Below, in pieces: positions 35,083 to 43,515 of a stretch of 64,000 nucleotides of DNA. Position 1 is the first letter of the stretch, and each line of letters starts with the position of its first letter. Source of the stretch: Streptomyces platensis (GTDB taxonomy: Bacteria > Actinomycetota > Actinomycetes > Streptomycetales > Streptomycetaceae); the NCBI RefSeq assembly GCF_008704855.1, contig NZ_CP023691.1, positions 7,750,001-7,814,000 on the forward strand. The letters are read 5' to 3'. Below the pieces are notes generated by a model, which made no database searches, had not been told where the DNA came from, and was given only the letters and a program-made list of their open reading frames with translations. The position numbers and the translations under genes were made by a program.

Positions 35083-36204
35083 TCAGCTGCGGTGCGCTAT
35101 CGCGTTCTCCGGTCGCGCACGGGGAGGGGCGACATCCCCGGCCTGTCCCGTGAGGGGGCGGGCGACCGGATGGAGTGCCGCGTACTCCAGGGGCGCCGAC
35201 GGGTCGATCGAGACATCGAGCGGCGCGGGTGCGGCGCCCGCCCGGACCAGGAGATCCCCGATGGCGGCGATCATGGCGCCGTTGTCGGTGCACAGCTTCA
35301 GCGGCGGGACGCGCAGAGTGAGGCCGGCCGCCGCGCACCGTTCCTCCGCCAGCGCCCGCACCCGGGAGTTGGCGGCGACCCCGCCGACCACGACGAGGGT
35401 GCCGACGCCGTGAGCGGTGCAGGCGGCGACCGCCTTGCGGGTCAGCACATCGGCGATCGCCTCCTGAAGCGCGGCAGCGCCGTCGGCCACCGGCAGGGCC
35501 TGCCCTCGATGCCGCTCCGCCCACCGTGCCGCGGCGGTCTTCAGCCCGGAGAACGAGAAGGCGTACGGGTCATCACGCGGCCCGGTGAGCGGCCGTGGGA
35601 AAGCGACCGCGCGGGCGTCGCCTCCGCGCGCCGCCCGGTCGATGGCCGGCCCGCCGGGATACGGCAGCCCGAAGACCCGCGCCACCTTGTCGAAGCACTC
35701 GCCCGCCGCGTCGTCGAGGGTGTCGCCGAGGTGCACGATCGGATCGCGGGCCAGATCGCGGACGAGCAGCAGCGAGGTGTGGCCGCCGGAGACGATCAGC
35801 ACCACGCAGGGGTCGGGCAGCGGTCCGTGCGCCAAGGTGTCGGCGGCGACATGCCCCGCCAAGTGGTGCACGCCGTACAGCGGAACGCCCAGCGCATACG
35901 CCAGCCCCTTCGCACCGGCCAGCCCGACCTGAAGCGCGCCGGAGAGCCCCGGCCCGGTGGTCACCGCAACTGCCCCGATGTCGGACATCCGCAACCCGGC
36001 CTCCGCCAGCGCCCGGTGCACGACCGGAGTGAACACGTGGACATGGGCACGGGCCGCGATCTCCGGCACCACCCCACCGAACCGGGCGTGCTCCGCCATG
36101 CTCGACGCCACGGCATGCCCCAGCAGCCGGCCGTCGCGCACCAGCCCCACCCCTGTCTCGTCACAGGACGATTCGATGCCCAACACCACGGGCGTTCCCT
36201 GCAT
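35083..36204 (-). CDS. tsaD: TsaD-type tRNA threonylcarbamoyladenosine transferase (solitary copy)
   Basis: A 373-residue ASKHA-fold protein: N-terminal GIESSCDETGVGLV, metal-binding HHLAGH, SGGHTSLLLV, FSFSGLKTA, GGVAANSRVR and CTDNGAMIA. All the family signatures are present. It would transfer the threonylcarbamoyl group to A37 of ANN-decoding tRNAs together with TsaB and TsaE. In Streptomyces the housekeeping tsaD normally sits with tsaE, alr, tsaB and rimI; none of these is nearby. This is probably a second, accessory copy. The C-terminal 25 residues are Ala/Arg/Pro-rich. An inverted repeat lies upstream. Confidence 0.88.
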   Translation of the reverse strand: MQGTPVVLGIESSCDETGVGLVRDGRLLGHAVASSMAEHARFGGVVPEIAARAHVHVFTPVVHRALAEAGLRMSDIGAVAVTTGPGLSGALQVGLAGAKGLAYALGVPLYGVHHLAGHVAADTLAHGPLPDPCVVLIVSGGHTSLLLVRDLARDPIVHLGDTLDDAAGECFDKVARVFGLPYPGGPAIDRAARGGDARAVAFPRPLTGPRDDPYAFSFSGLKTAAARWAERHRGQALPVADGAAALQEAIADVLTRKAVAACTAHGVGTLVVVGGVAANSRVRALAEERCAAAGLTLRVPPLKLCTDNGAMIAAIGDLLVRAGAAPAPLDVSIDPSAPLEYAALHPVARPLTGQAGDVAPPRARPENAIAHRS

Positions 36205-36241
36205 GCCGTTCCGTTCCCTTCTCGCGCACCGCGACCCCGGC

Positions 36242-36279
36242 TATTGCCAAGGTTTCGTTATTGCGAAGGGTATGCAATA
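36242..36279. promoter_or_regulatory. Possible operator/promoter upstream of tsaD
   Basis: TATTGC occurs at 36242-36247 and 36259-36264, and its complement GCAATA at 36274-36279. Together they give an inverted pair around a 9-base spacer within an unusually A/T-rich patch about 40-75 bases before the tsaD start. No gene is seen in the 255-base gap. Confidence 0.4.
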
Positions 36280-36459
36280 AGGCTGCTCCGTGCCCGTGGG
36301 CCCTGATGGCGCGCGGGGGTACAGGCCACCCATCTGAGTGGGGTCTGCGCCTCTCAGGGCGAAGTCCTGCGCTGGCTTGGCGGCCAGGCCCACCGGACGT
36401 ACGGCCCCCGCCCATCCGACAGTTGAGGCTCCACCACAGTGACGAGGCCCGCGCTCCGA

Positions 36460-37371
36460 TCAGCGCACGCGCCCGCTCCACCACGCGCTTTCGTCCGGGC
36501 CGCTCCACACTGCCCTTCTGTCTGAGGCCAGGGCCAGGCTCACCTCCACCGCCATGCTCTTCGACGCGTTCGGGGGCAGGGCGAATCCCTGAGTGACCAC
36601 CTTTGTCATTCCGGGGAGCAGCAGTGTCTTGCCCAGGCCGCGGGAGTGGTCGTCCCCTTCGAAGACGGCTTCGGCCGTGCGCCCGTTGGCGTCCTTGGCC
36701 GCGATGCCGAAGAACTCCGCCAGATCCACCACGTTGGTTGAGCCGTTGCGGATCGTGACCTCAACGGCCACGGTGCGGTTGCCCGGTGTGTATCCGCGTT
36801 CCCAGTCGTGCTTCATCTGGCGGGGGGTGTAGGGCTTGGGTGCCGAGACCGTCGCCTGGACCCCGTTCTTGAAGCAGTAGGTGGTGTGGAAGCTCGCCGG
36901 GCTGCTACCGGTTGCCGCGGAGGTCTTTGATTGCGGCTGGGACGGTCGGCAGGAGACTTGGTGGAGAGGGTCAGCGACGGCCACGGCGCCATTGAGGCAC
37001 CACACGGTGGCCAGCCCGCCAAGGACCGCGCCGGTCACGCACTTGGCCCGGTGGCCGGCGTAACCCTGCTTCGCCCGCCGGGCCCCGAGAAGCCCCAGGA
37101 CCAGCGCGGTGGTGACGAACAACCCCGCCACCCAGAACAGGATCCGGGCGGGGCCGGCCGCGCCGACGACGCCGAGGGTCGCGAGGAGGAGAAGGCCCAG
37201 GGCGGCGAAGGTGAGGGCGGCGATGCCGAGGCCGTTGCGGGGCGGCCTGGGGCGGGGAGCAGACGGTCCGGGGGAGTCCGAGTCCGGCGCGGCCGGGCCC
37301 CCGCGGGAGTCGGCAAGCGGGGAGGCGTCTCCGCAGGGGGCTCCCGCCTGCGGCTTCGGGGAATCTGCCAT
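36460..37371 (-). CDS. Membrane protein with DUF4190-like and DUF4352-like regions
   Basis: A 303-residue protein. It has a Pro-rich cytoplasmic N-terminus (1-45) and two or three transmembrane helices (about 47-70, 75-95, 108-130) in the DUF4190 pattern ending GHRAKCVTGAVLGG. An extracytoplasmic immunoglobulin-like domain follows (DUF4352-type: RTVAVEVTIRNGSTNVVDL). AAGGAG lies 7 bases before the ATG at 37371. Function unknown; envelope-associated. Confidence 0.75.
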   Translation of the reverse strand: MADSPKPQAGAPCGDASPLADSRGGPAAPDSDSPGPSAPRPRPPRNGLGIAALTFAALGLLLLATLGVVGAAGPARILFWVAGLFVTTALVLGLLGARRAKQGYAGHRAKCVTGAVLGGLATVWCLNGAVAVADPLHQVSCRPSQPQSKTSAATGSSPASFHTTYCFKNGVQATVSAPKPYTPRQMKHDWERGYTPGNRTVAVEVTIRNGSTNVVDLAEFFGIAAKDANGRTAEAVFEGDDHSRGLGKTLLLPGMTKVVTQGFALPPNASKSMAVEVSLALASDRRAVWSGPDESAWWSGRVR

Positions 37372-37753
37372 AGCCACACTCCTTTTTGTGACGTGCGGCC
37401 ACGCGCCGGCCCGGGACACAACACCGGGCGGCGGCGACCTTTCGTATGCACGGGTTACCGGGGGAGCGGTGCGCGGAGAGCCGGCCCGGATCTCGGAGCC
37501 AAGGGGTCCCTGCACCGCCGGAGCAAGGGCGTTCCGGCCTGCTGGAGGGTAAGACGGGGATTTCGGAGAAACGGTTCGTGGAATTCCGGTACGGCCCGTC
37601 TCCGCTGGTGGGAGCGACTGCGGCTCGGCGCCGCAGGCCGCGGCTCGATGCCGGGGCGGTGTTCGCCGGCGGCCGTCCTTCCGGAAGCGGGCGTGCAGGA
37701 GGCACCCCGGTGTGACGAAGGCGTCTCAGGCCGGTTCCCGGAGTTGCGGAAGG
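37372..37753. other. Intergenic region
   Basis: About 380 bases between divergent genes. No coding frame with a ribosome-binding site and GC-biased third positions was found. Confidence 0.35.
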
Positions 37754-38488
37754 ATGCCGTGGGTGACCATCACGCGGACGTGTGAGACGTGCGGCATCGA
37801 GCTGCGCTCCACCACCCCACGCGCGCGAGACGGCAAGGACCGGGGCGGGCGGCCCGCCCGCTACTGTTCCGGCGCCTGCCGGCAACGCGCGTTCCGGCAG
37901 CGCACCGGTCGGCAAGGCGTTGGCAGTCAGGATGCCGGCCGGCAAGACGCCAGGAAGCCACCGGACGGTACGGCGGACCGGCCGCGCCACGGATTGCCGC
38001 AGCCACTCGACGAGTTCATCGGACGGGAGCGTGAACTGGTGCGCCTGCGCACTCTGTTGCGTTCCTCCCGTCTGCTGACCCTGGTCGGTCCCGGCGGGGT
38101 CGGCAAGACCCGGCTCGCGCTGGAGCTCGCGAGCCGGATGCGCAACGGCCGCCCGGGACGCGCCCAGCTGGTCGAGCTGGCCTCGCTCCGTGACGGCGAG
38201 CTCCTGCCGCAGGCCGTGGCGGTCGCCCTCGGGGTCGGCGAGCGCGGCAGCCGGGCGGGGATCGATTACGGATACCCGGGCGCCGGGCCGGCGTTGACCG
38301 CTCGGGAGGCGGCGGTCGCCCGACTGGTCGCCGAGGGCCTGACCAACCGGCAGATCGCCACGCACCTGGGCCTTTCCCCGAGCACCGTGGGCGGCCATCT
38401 CGACCGGGTCCGCGACAAGTCGGGGCTTCGTACCCGCACGCAGATCGCCCTGTGGATCACCGGGCGGAACCCTCGGCCCGCTCGGTGA
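37754..38488 (+). CDS. Miniature LuxR-type regulator with P-loop
   Basis: A 244-residue protein. Residues 10-42 have a zinc-ribbon-like cysteine pattern (CETC then CSGAC). Residues about 85-160 match the start of the ATPase domain of large LuxR/AfsR-type regulators, with P-loop GPGGVGKT at 112-119. Residues about 179-222 are a LuxR helix-turn-helix (LTAREAAVARLVAEGLTNRQ). Full-size relatives have 600-900 residues. Here the Walker B half of the ATPase, the arm and the repeat domain are missing, as if removed by an in-frame deletion. It may be a natural dwarf regulator or a decayed gene. An upstream start at 37712 is possible. Confidence 0.65.
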   Translation: MPWVTITRTCETCGIELRSTTPRARDGKDRGGRPARYCSGACRQRAFRQRTGRQGVGSQDAGRQDARKPPDGTADRPRHGLPQPLDEFIGRERELVRLRTLLRSSRLLTLVGPGGVGKTRLALELASRMRNGRPGRAQLVELASLRDGELLPQAVAVALGVGERGSRAGIDYGYPGAGPALTAREAAVARLVAEGLTNRQIATHLGLSPSTVGGHLDRVRDKSGLRTRTQIALWITGRNPRPAR

Positions 38489-38718
38489 CGCCCTGCGCCT
38501 GCTGATCGGTGGCGACGGGGCCCGGCGGCCCCGCGGTTTCGTTACGCGCGCAAGTCACCGGTCATCCGATCCGTGTACGGAACGGCGCGGCCCCGGAAAC
38601 TGTGCGGAACGGGGCGCTCCGGGGCTGCCGGACCCTGCGGCTTCCTTCCCGCCGGGGAGCCCCGCCCACCGAGTTGCAGCCGATGCCCGACTCGACGCCG
38701 ATTCCACCTGGAGGCGCA

Positions 38719-39516
38719 ATGCGGTACGACGACGAAGCGAAGGCGCCGGACGCCCACGGCGGCGCCCGGCGCCCGGACGCCCTGCACGTCCCGGACACAA
38801 CGGACGGCAAGCAGGGCACCTCCCGAAGGGCGTTCCTCAGGACCACTTCCGCGGGTGTGACGTCCGCGGCCCTGGCGGCGACGGTCACCGCTGTGGCGAC
38901 CTCGGCCGCCTCGGCGCAGCAGCCGGTACCGGCCGCCGCGCCGGAGCAGCCGTCACGGATGCGCCCCGCAGGGCTCACGAAGCCCGTCACGCCCGCCTGC
39001 TCGGGCCAGGAGACCCCGGCTTCCATCGAAGGCCCGCTCTTCAAGCCCGCCTCCCCCGAGCGCGGTGATGTCGTCACGCCCGGCACCCAGGGGGTGCGGG
39101 TCGACCTCGCCGGCGTCGTCTACGACACCGCCTGCACCCCGCTGCCGGGCACCCTCCTCGAATTCTGGCAGTGCGACCAGAACGGTGATTACGACACCTC
39201 GGGATTCGCCCTCCGCGGCCACCAGTACACCAACAACCGGGGCGCCTACCTGCTCCGGACCATCATCCCCCGTGACTACTGGGGCCGTTGGGGGCAGCGG
39301 GCACCGCATATCCACACCCAGGTCCAGGCTCCCGGGAGTCCCGTCCTGGTCACCCAGCTGTATTTCCCCGACGACACCGAGGCGTACGGCCGGGACTTCG
39401 CCGCCCTCAACGCCGCGGACCGGCTGCGCAACCGCGCCTGCACCATCGCACTCACCGCGCGGCCCGGCGGGGGCTACTCCGGCACCTTCGACTTCGTCCT
39501 CAAAACCACCGCCTGA
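38719..39516 (+). CDS. Secreted intradiol ring-cleavage dioxygenase-like protein (Tat)
   Basis: A 265-residue protein with a twin-arginine signal (SRRAFLRTTSAGVTSAALAA) near residue 35. The catalytic domain shows the Tyr/His iron-binding set of intradiol dioxygenases: YDTSGFALRGHQYT, RGAYLLRTIIPRDYWG and PHIHTQV. It should cleave catechol-type aromatics outside the cell. The ATG at 38719 has GGAGG 6 bases upstream; the frame runs further upstream but without support. The next gene, another secreted protein, starts 48 bases downstream. Confidence 0.88.
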   Translation: MRYDDEAKAPDAHGGARRPDALHVPDTTDGKQGTSRRAFLRTTSAGVTSAALAATVTAVATSAASAQQPVPAAAPEQPSRMRPAGLTKPVTPACSGQETPASIEGPLFKPASPERGDVVTPGTQGVRVDLAGVVYDTACTPLPGTLLEFWQCDQNGDYDTSGFALRGHQYTNNRGAYLLRTIIPRDYWGRWGQRAPHIHTQVQAPGSPVLVTQLYFPDDTEAYGRDFAALNAADRLRNRACTIALTARPGGGYSGTFDFVLKTTA

Positions 39517-39563
39517 GCCCCTGCCGACCACCGCCCATGACTCCCCACCCGACGGAGGACTCC

Positions 39564-40739
39564 ATGACGCCCTCGCACCCATCCACCACCCCGGCACCGG
39601 AGCCGAGGCGCCGCCGGGCGCCCCTGCTCGTTGCGCTCGCCGCCGCCGCTGTCGCCGCACCCGTCGGTCTGGCCGCCCTGGCCGGCGACCCCGCCGCGTC
39701 GGCCGCGCCCGCGACACCTGTAGTGGCTGCGCACGCAGGCACATGGCAGCGCACGCCGGTACCCGTGGCGAAGGGCGATCTGACCGCCATCGCCGCACTC
39801 GGTGACACCCAGGCGTGGGCCGTGGGCTACCGGCTGAAGAGCGCCACCGCCCTCGACGCGGTCGCCCTGCGCTGGAACGGGGCCACCTGGACGCAGGAGT
39901 CCACGCTGCCGGCGAACAGCTTTCCGCAGGCCCTCGCCGTCCGGTCGGCCGGCGACATCTGGGCGGTCGGTTCCGCGACGGAACACTGGGACGGCAGCAG
40001 CTGGACCACCCGTCCCCTGGACCGGGATCCGGCAGGCCGGGTCGTCCCGGACGCCGTGGCGACAGCGCCCGGGGGTCGGGCATGGACGGTGGGGCGGGCC
40101 ATGTCCCGCTCGGTCAAGGACGGTGTGCCGGCCATCCAGCTGTGGGACGGCACGTCGTGGAAGCGACAGACCTTGCCCGACGTGGGCATCGGTGAGCTGA
40201 GCGCGGTGACGGTTGTCGCCGCCGATGACGTATGGGCCGTGGGCACGTCGTACACAGCGGACGAGAAGACGCCTCAGACCGCTCTGTTGCTGCACTGGGA
40301 CGGCACCGCCTGGAAGAAGATCAGCGCTCCTGACCCGGCAGGCGCCCACCACTGGCTGACCGGCACCACCGCGCTCGCTGCCGATGACATCTGGGCGGTC
40401 GGCGGCAGCGCGACCGACGGCTCCGAGCGCCCGTACGCGGTCCACTGGGACGGCACGAAGTGGACCACGACCACGACTCCCGACGTCCCGGACGGCCGGC
40501 TGCGTGCCGTGGGCCGGGCCGCGGACGGCACGCTGCGGGCGGTGGGCGGGAAGGGGAGCGCTCCCGTGGCCCTGCAATGGAACGCACCGGCCAAGTGGCA
40601 GCAAACCACTGGCCCAGGCATCGTCGTCCGCGGATTCACGACCGTCCCGAAGAGTTCCCAACTGTGGGCCGCGGGTATCGCCACCCACGGCGACCTCGTC
40701 CCGGCCGTCACCCGCTTCCCGGGCACGTCCCGTAGGTAG
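39564..40739 (+). CDS. Secreted tryptophan-rich beta-propeller protein
   Basis: A 391-residue protein with an N-terminal signal peptide (hydrophobic segment about 20-45). The rest is a series of propeller-like repeats of the type DDIWAVG followed by HWDGTKW or RWNGATW. No catalytic motif. GGAGGACTCC precedes the ATG. It probably forms an operon with the dioxygenase; an extracellular binding or scaffold role is a guess. Confidence 0.78.
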   Translation: MTPSHPSTTPAPEPRRRRAPLLVALAAAAVAAPVGLAALAGDPAASAAPATPVVAAHAGTWQRTPVPVAKGDLTAIAALGDTQAWAVGYRLKSATALDAVALRWNGATWTQESTLPANSFPQALAVRSAGDIWAVGSATEHWDGSSWTTRPLDRDPAGRVVPDAVATAPGGRAWTVGRAMSRSVKDGVPAIQLWDGTSWKRQTLPDVGIGELSAVTVVAADDVWAVGTSYTADEKTPQTALLLHWDGTAWKKISAPDPAGAHHWLTGTTALAADDIWAVGGSATDGSERPYAVHWDGTKWTTTTTPDVPDGRLRAVGRAADGTLRAVGGKGSAPVALQWNAPAKWQQTTGPGIVVRGFTTVPKSSQLWAAGIATHGDLVPAVTRFPGTSRR

Positions 40740-40741
40740 CC

Positions 40742-40970
40742 GACGGCTGCCGCCGGAGATCGGGACGTTCTTGAGGGGCTTGCCGTCGCGCTTGACCGTC
40801 ATGGTCTGGGTGTTCATGTCGACGGTGGAGACCTGCCAGCGCCCGATGGTGAAGGAGACCGTCTTGGACTGGACACCGGTGATGCCCTGGCCGCCCTTGA
40901 CCCCGTCCAGGTCGATCTTCATGGTGATCTTGGAGCCGGCCCGGATGGACCGGCGCTGAGAGGAGATATG
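40742..40970 (-). pseudogene. Remnant of an L,D-transpeptidase gene
   Basis: Read on the minus strand, about 75 codons match the Ig-like to catalytic-domain junction of Streptomyces L,D-transpeptidases: SQRRSIRAGSKITMKIDLDG, then QSKTVSFTIGRWQVSTVD and VKRDGKPLKNVPIS. The YkuD catalytic Cys region is missing. The frame then continues into the sequence antisense to the propeller gene, and no signal peptide or start lies upstream. Both ends are truncated. Confidence 0.7.
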
Positions 40971-41009
40971 ACACCGGGCCCGAGCGTGCCCCGGACCCGG
41001 CGAGGTGTC

Positions 41010-42662
41010 TTAGACGGACGCCATCGGGCGGGCGTCGTCGGGGGTGACAGTGGAGCTCGGGGCGGTTTCCGCGGGGGTCGGATCGCTGGTCAGGCCGCGT
41101 TCGTGGGCCTTGACCCCGGAGCGCACGGCCCAGAAGTAGAAGACCGGGGCGGTGACCGCGATCAGGGCGGTGCCGAGTACGCCGGGGAGGACGCCCCGGC
41201 CGCCGAACTCCTCGCCGCCCAGCGCGGACACCGTGGCCGTCCACACCAGGAAGGCGATCATCCACCAGGCCGGCGCGAACTGCCGCAGCAGCTGCCGCTC
41301 ACCGCGGCGCCACAGCACCACGGCCGCGATCGGTGCCGCCACCAGCGTCAGCACGGTGATCTTTCCGGTCTCCGGCCACTTCGACCAGTACAGCGCGCAG
41401 GCGGCGAAGGCGAAGGTGACCGGGCACAGCACCCCGGCGGCCGGCAGCCGGAAGGGGCGGGGCAGCTCCGGGCGGGTTCGCCGCAGCACGCCCACCGCGA
41501 TCGGGCCGATCAGATACGAGATGACCATGGCCGCCGAGACCACACCGGCCAGCGCCTGCCAGCTGCGGCCGACGGTGAGCAGCAGCACGACGGAGAAGGC
41601 GAGGTTGAGCCACATCGCGGGGCGGGCGGTGCCGTAGCGGGGGTGCACGGCCGCCAGCTTCCGGGGGAAGAACCCGGTCTCGGCCAGGTTGGTCACCATG
41701 TACGCGGCCGAGGCGACATTGGCGATGTTGGACCCGGCCGGCGAGATGAACGCGCCGAACTGGAGCATGGTGACCACCCAGTGCAGCATCAACAGCCCCG
41801 CCAGGTCGGCGAACGGCGAGTTGAGGTTCACGCCCTGCCACCCGCCGGACCGCTCCAGCAGCTCGGGCGGCACCGACCCCAGGTACGCGACCTGGAGCGC
41901 CGTGTAGATCACCAGGCCCAGTGCGAGCGCACCGATGAGCGCGACCGGAATGGCCCGGCCCGGGTTCTTCGCGGCCCCGCCGAGGTTGACCACGGCCTGG
42001 AATCCGTTGAAGGCGAAGACCACACCGCAGGTGGTGACGGCGGTGAGCACGGCCGGCCAGCCGTACGGGGCGAAGCCGCCGTGGTCGGTGAAGTTCGAGG
42101 TGTGGAAGCCGGACCCGACCAGGGCGAGCACCGCCAGCACCGGGATGGCGAACTTGACCAGGGTGAGCACGGTGTTGGCGCGGGCCAGCAGCTGGACCGA
42201 CCAGAAGCAGGTCAGCCAGAGCGCGAGGGTCAGAACCAGCGAGACCGCCGTGCCGGAGAGAGTCAGCTGGTGGGTGGCCGGATCGACCAGGCCCTTCGCC
42301 CAGCCGAAGCTCCAGGACGTCATGTACTGGGTGGCCGCGATCGACTCGATCGGGATCAGCGAGGCGGTCGCGATCCACACCGCCCAGCCCGTGAGGAAGC
42401 CGAGAACCGGACCGTGCGAGAGGTGCCCGTAGCGGGCCATACCGCCGGGGATCGGGTAGGCCGAACCGACCTCCGCGTACGACATCGCGATCATCCCGAT
42501 GAAGATGACGCCGATCACCCAGGCGACCAGCGCCGCCGGGCCCGCCACCTGGGCAGCGGAGCCGGCCCCGAAGAGCCAGCCGGAGCCGAAGATCGAACCG
42601 ATGCCGATCATGATGAGGGCGAAGAGGCTGAGCCCCTTGCGCTCGCCGGCGCTCATATCCAT
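41010..42662 (-). CDS. APC-family amino acid permease
   Basis: A 550-residue membrane protein with about 12-13 transmembrane helices. The helix 1 motif IGIGSIFGSGWLFG is typical of APC (amino acid/polyamine/organocation) transporters, as are the SYAEVGSAYPIPGG loop and the AFNGFQAVVNLGGAAKNPGR segment. The ATG at 42662 (MDMSAGERKG) was chosen; an internal ATG at 42656 is also possible. The C-terminus is a short hydrophilic tail. Substrate probably an amino acid. Confidence 0.9.
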   Translation of the reverse strand: MDMSAGERKGLSLFALIMIGIGSIFGSGWLFGAGSAAQVAGPAALVAWVIGVIFIGMIAMSYAEVGSAYPIPGGMARYGHLSHGPVLGFLTGWAVWIATASLIPIESIAATQYMTSWSFGWAKGLVDPATHQLTLSGTAVSLVLTLALWLTCFWSVQLLARANTVLTLVKFAIPVLAVLALVGSGFHTSNFTDHGGFAPYGWPAVLTAVTTCGVVFAFNGFQAVVNLGGAAKNPGRAIPVALIGALALGLVIYTALQVAYLGSVPPELLERSGGWQGVNLNSPFADLAGLLMLHWVVTMLQFGAFISPAGSNIANVASAAYMVTNLAETGFFPRKLAAVHPRYGTARPAMWLNLAFSVVLLLTVGRSWQALAGVVSAAMVISYLIGPIAVGVLRRTRPELPRPFRLPAAGVLCPVTFAFAACALYWSKWPETGKITVLTLVAAPIAAVVLWRRGERQLLRQFAPAWWMIAFLVWTATVSALGGEEFGGRGVLPGVLGTALIAVTAPVFYFWAVRSGVKAHERGLTSDPTPAETAPSSTVTPDDARPMASV

Positions 42663-43401
42663 GGGAAGTGTTGTCCGTCCTGGTGGTGCGCATACCCCCG
42701 CACATCGGCGGGGCCGCTCTCGTCTGCCGCCGACCACCTTATTTCCGGCCAACCCTCGAGAACGCCGCTGAGCTGCCAGAACATCGCCCGGCTGGGCCCC
42801 GGCAGACCACAATCCCCGGCCCAACGGCCCCGCACGCGCGGCCCGTTCACTCCCCGGCCGCCACTCATCGGCGGCCCGGGAGATCACCGCATGAGACGCG
42901 TCACAGCTGGGGGTGGAGGGGCGCTTGTCCGTAGGGGCGGGCATGATCGCGCGAGGGGGCGCGGTGCAACATCAAATTCAGGGGTCAGTCCCACCGGGCC
43001 GACGACGGGGCCATCGCCCGGGTCTCCGACGGATACCACCGTACGGTCGCGGAGATCGTTAAACCGCAGTATTTTCCCAAGGCCGAATTCCTCATTCCGT
43101 AAGCGCTATTCGGCCTCAGTGGCCGAGAAACGCCACTCCCTCCCGTGATGTGAGTCACGTTTTGACGCCGATGTGCACCCCTTTGGTGGGCTTTGCCGAA
43201 GGCTCAAAGTCGCCCCTACTTCAGCAACCCACCATTTCGGCCATGTCGGGCAGCTCGTGCGGCGAATTCCTGTGTGAATAGAGTCCTGGTGTCCGGCGGG
43301 AGTTCGCCGGTTGCCCTTGGGAACGGAAATTCTGATTCCCCTTCGCGGATTTCCGGATTCCGTTTCAATGGGCCGTTGCGCTACGGCAAGGGGGTGCCAT
43401 T
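42663..43401. other. Intergenic region upstream of the MRYAY cluster
   Basis: About 740 bases between divergent units. No credible long gene. GTGAGTCAC at about 43149-43157 is a short palindrome. The stretch 43040-43340 is less GC-rich than the flanking genes and should hold the promoter of the P450 cluster. Confidence 0.4.
43388..43394 (+). promoter_or_regulatory. Ribosome-binding site of the MRYAY gene
   Basis: AAGGGGG with a 7-base spacer to the ATG at 43402. It supports translation of the 18-base gene. Confidence 0.7.
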
Positions 43402-43419
43402 ATGCGTTACGCGTACTGA
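43402..43419 (+). CDS. Pentapeptide precursor MRYAY (biarylitide-type RiPP)
   Basis: ATG CGT TAC GCG TAC TGA encodes Met-Arg-Tyr-Ala-Tyr. AAGGGGG (43388-43394) stands 7 bases before the ATG, an excellent ribosome-binding site for so small a frame. It lies 96 bases upstream of a cytochrome P450. This matches the arrangement of bytA genes of the biarylitides, where pentapeptides such as MRYYH precede a P450 that cross-links the aromatic residues at positions 3 and 5. Here both are Tyr. The remaining tripeptide after leader removal would be Tyr-Ala-Tyr. Assignment rests on motif, signal and context. Confidence 0.72.
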   Translation: MRYAY

Positions 43420-43434
43420 GGTATATGAGGCGTC

Positions 43435-43458
43435 GGCCGGGGTCACTGGGCCCCGGCC
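43435..43458 (+). terminator. Hairpin between pentapeptide gene and P450
   Basis: GGCCGGGG (43435-43442) pairs with CCCCGGCC (43451-43458). CGCGCGACTTTT follows, an intrinsic-terminator or attenuator shape. It starts 15 bases after the MRYAY stop. Confidence 0.65.
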
Positions 43459-43515
43459 CGCGCGACTTTTGATGTGTGTAGCCCTCGTGTTCGTCTCACT
43501 CGCTCAGGACGGAAT

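Noticed and set aside
38509..38718. Upstream extension of the dioxygenase frame
   Set aside because: The Tat signal and ribosome-binding site place the start at 38719.
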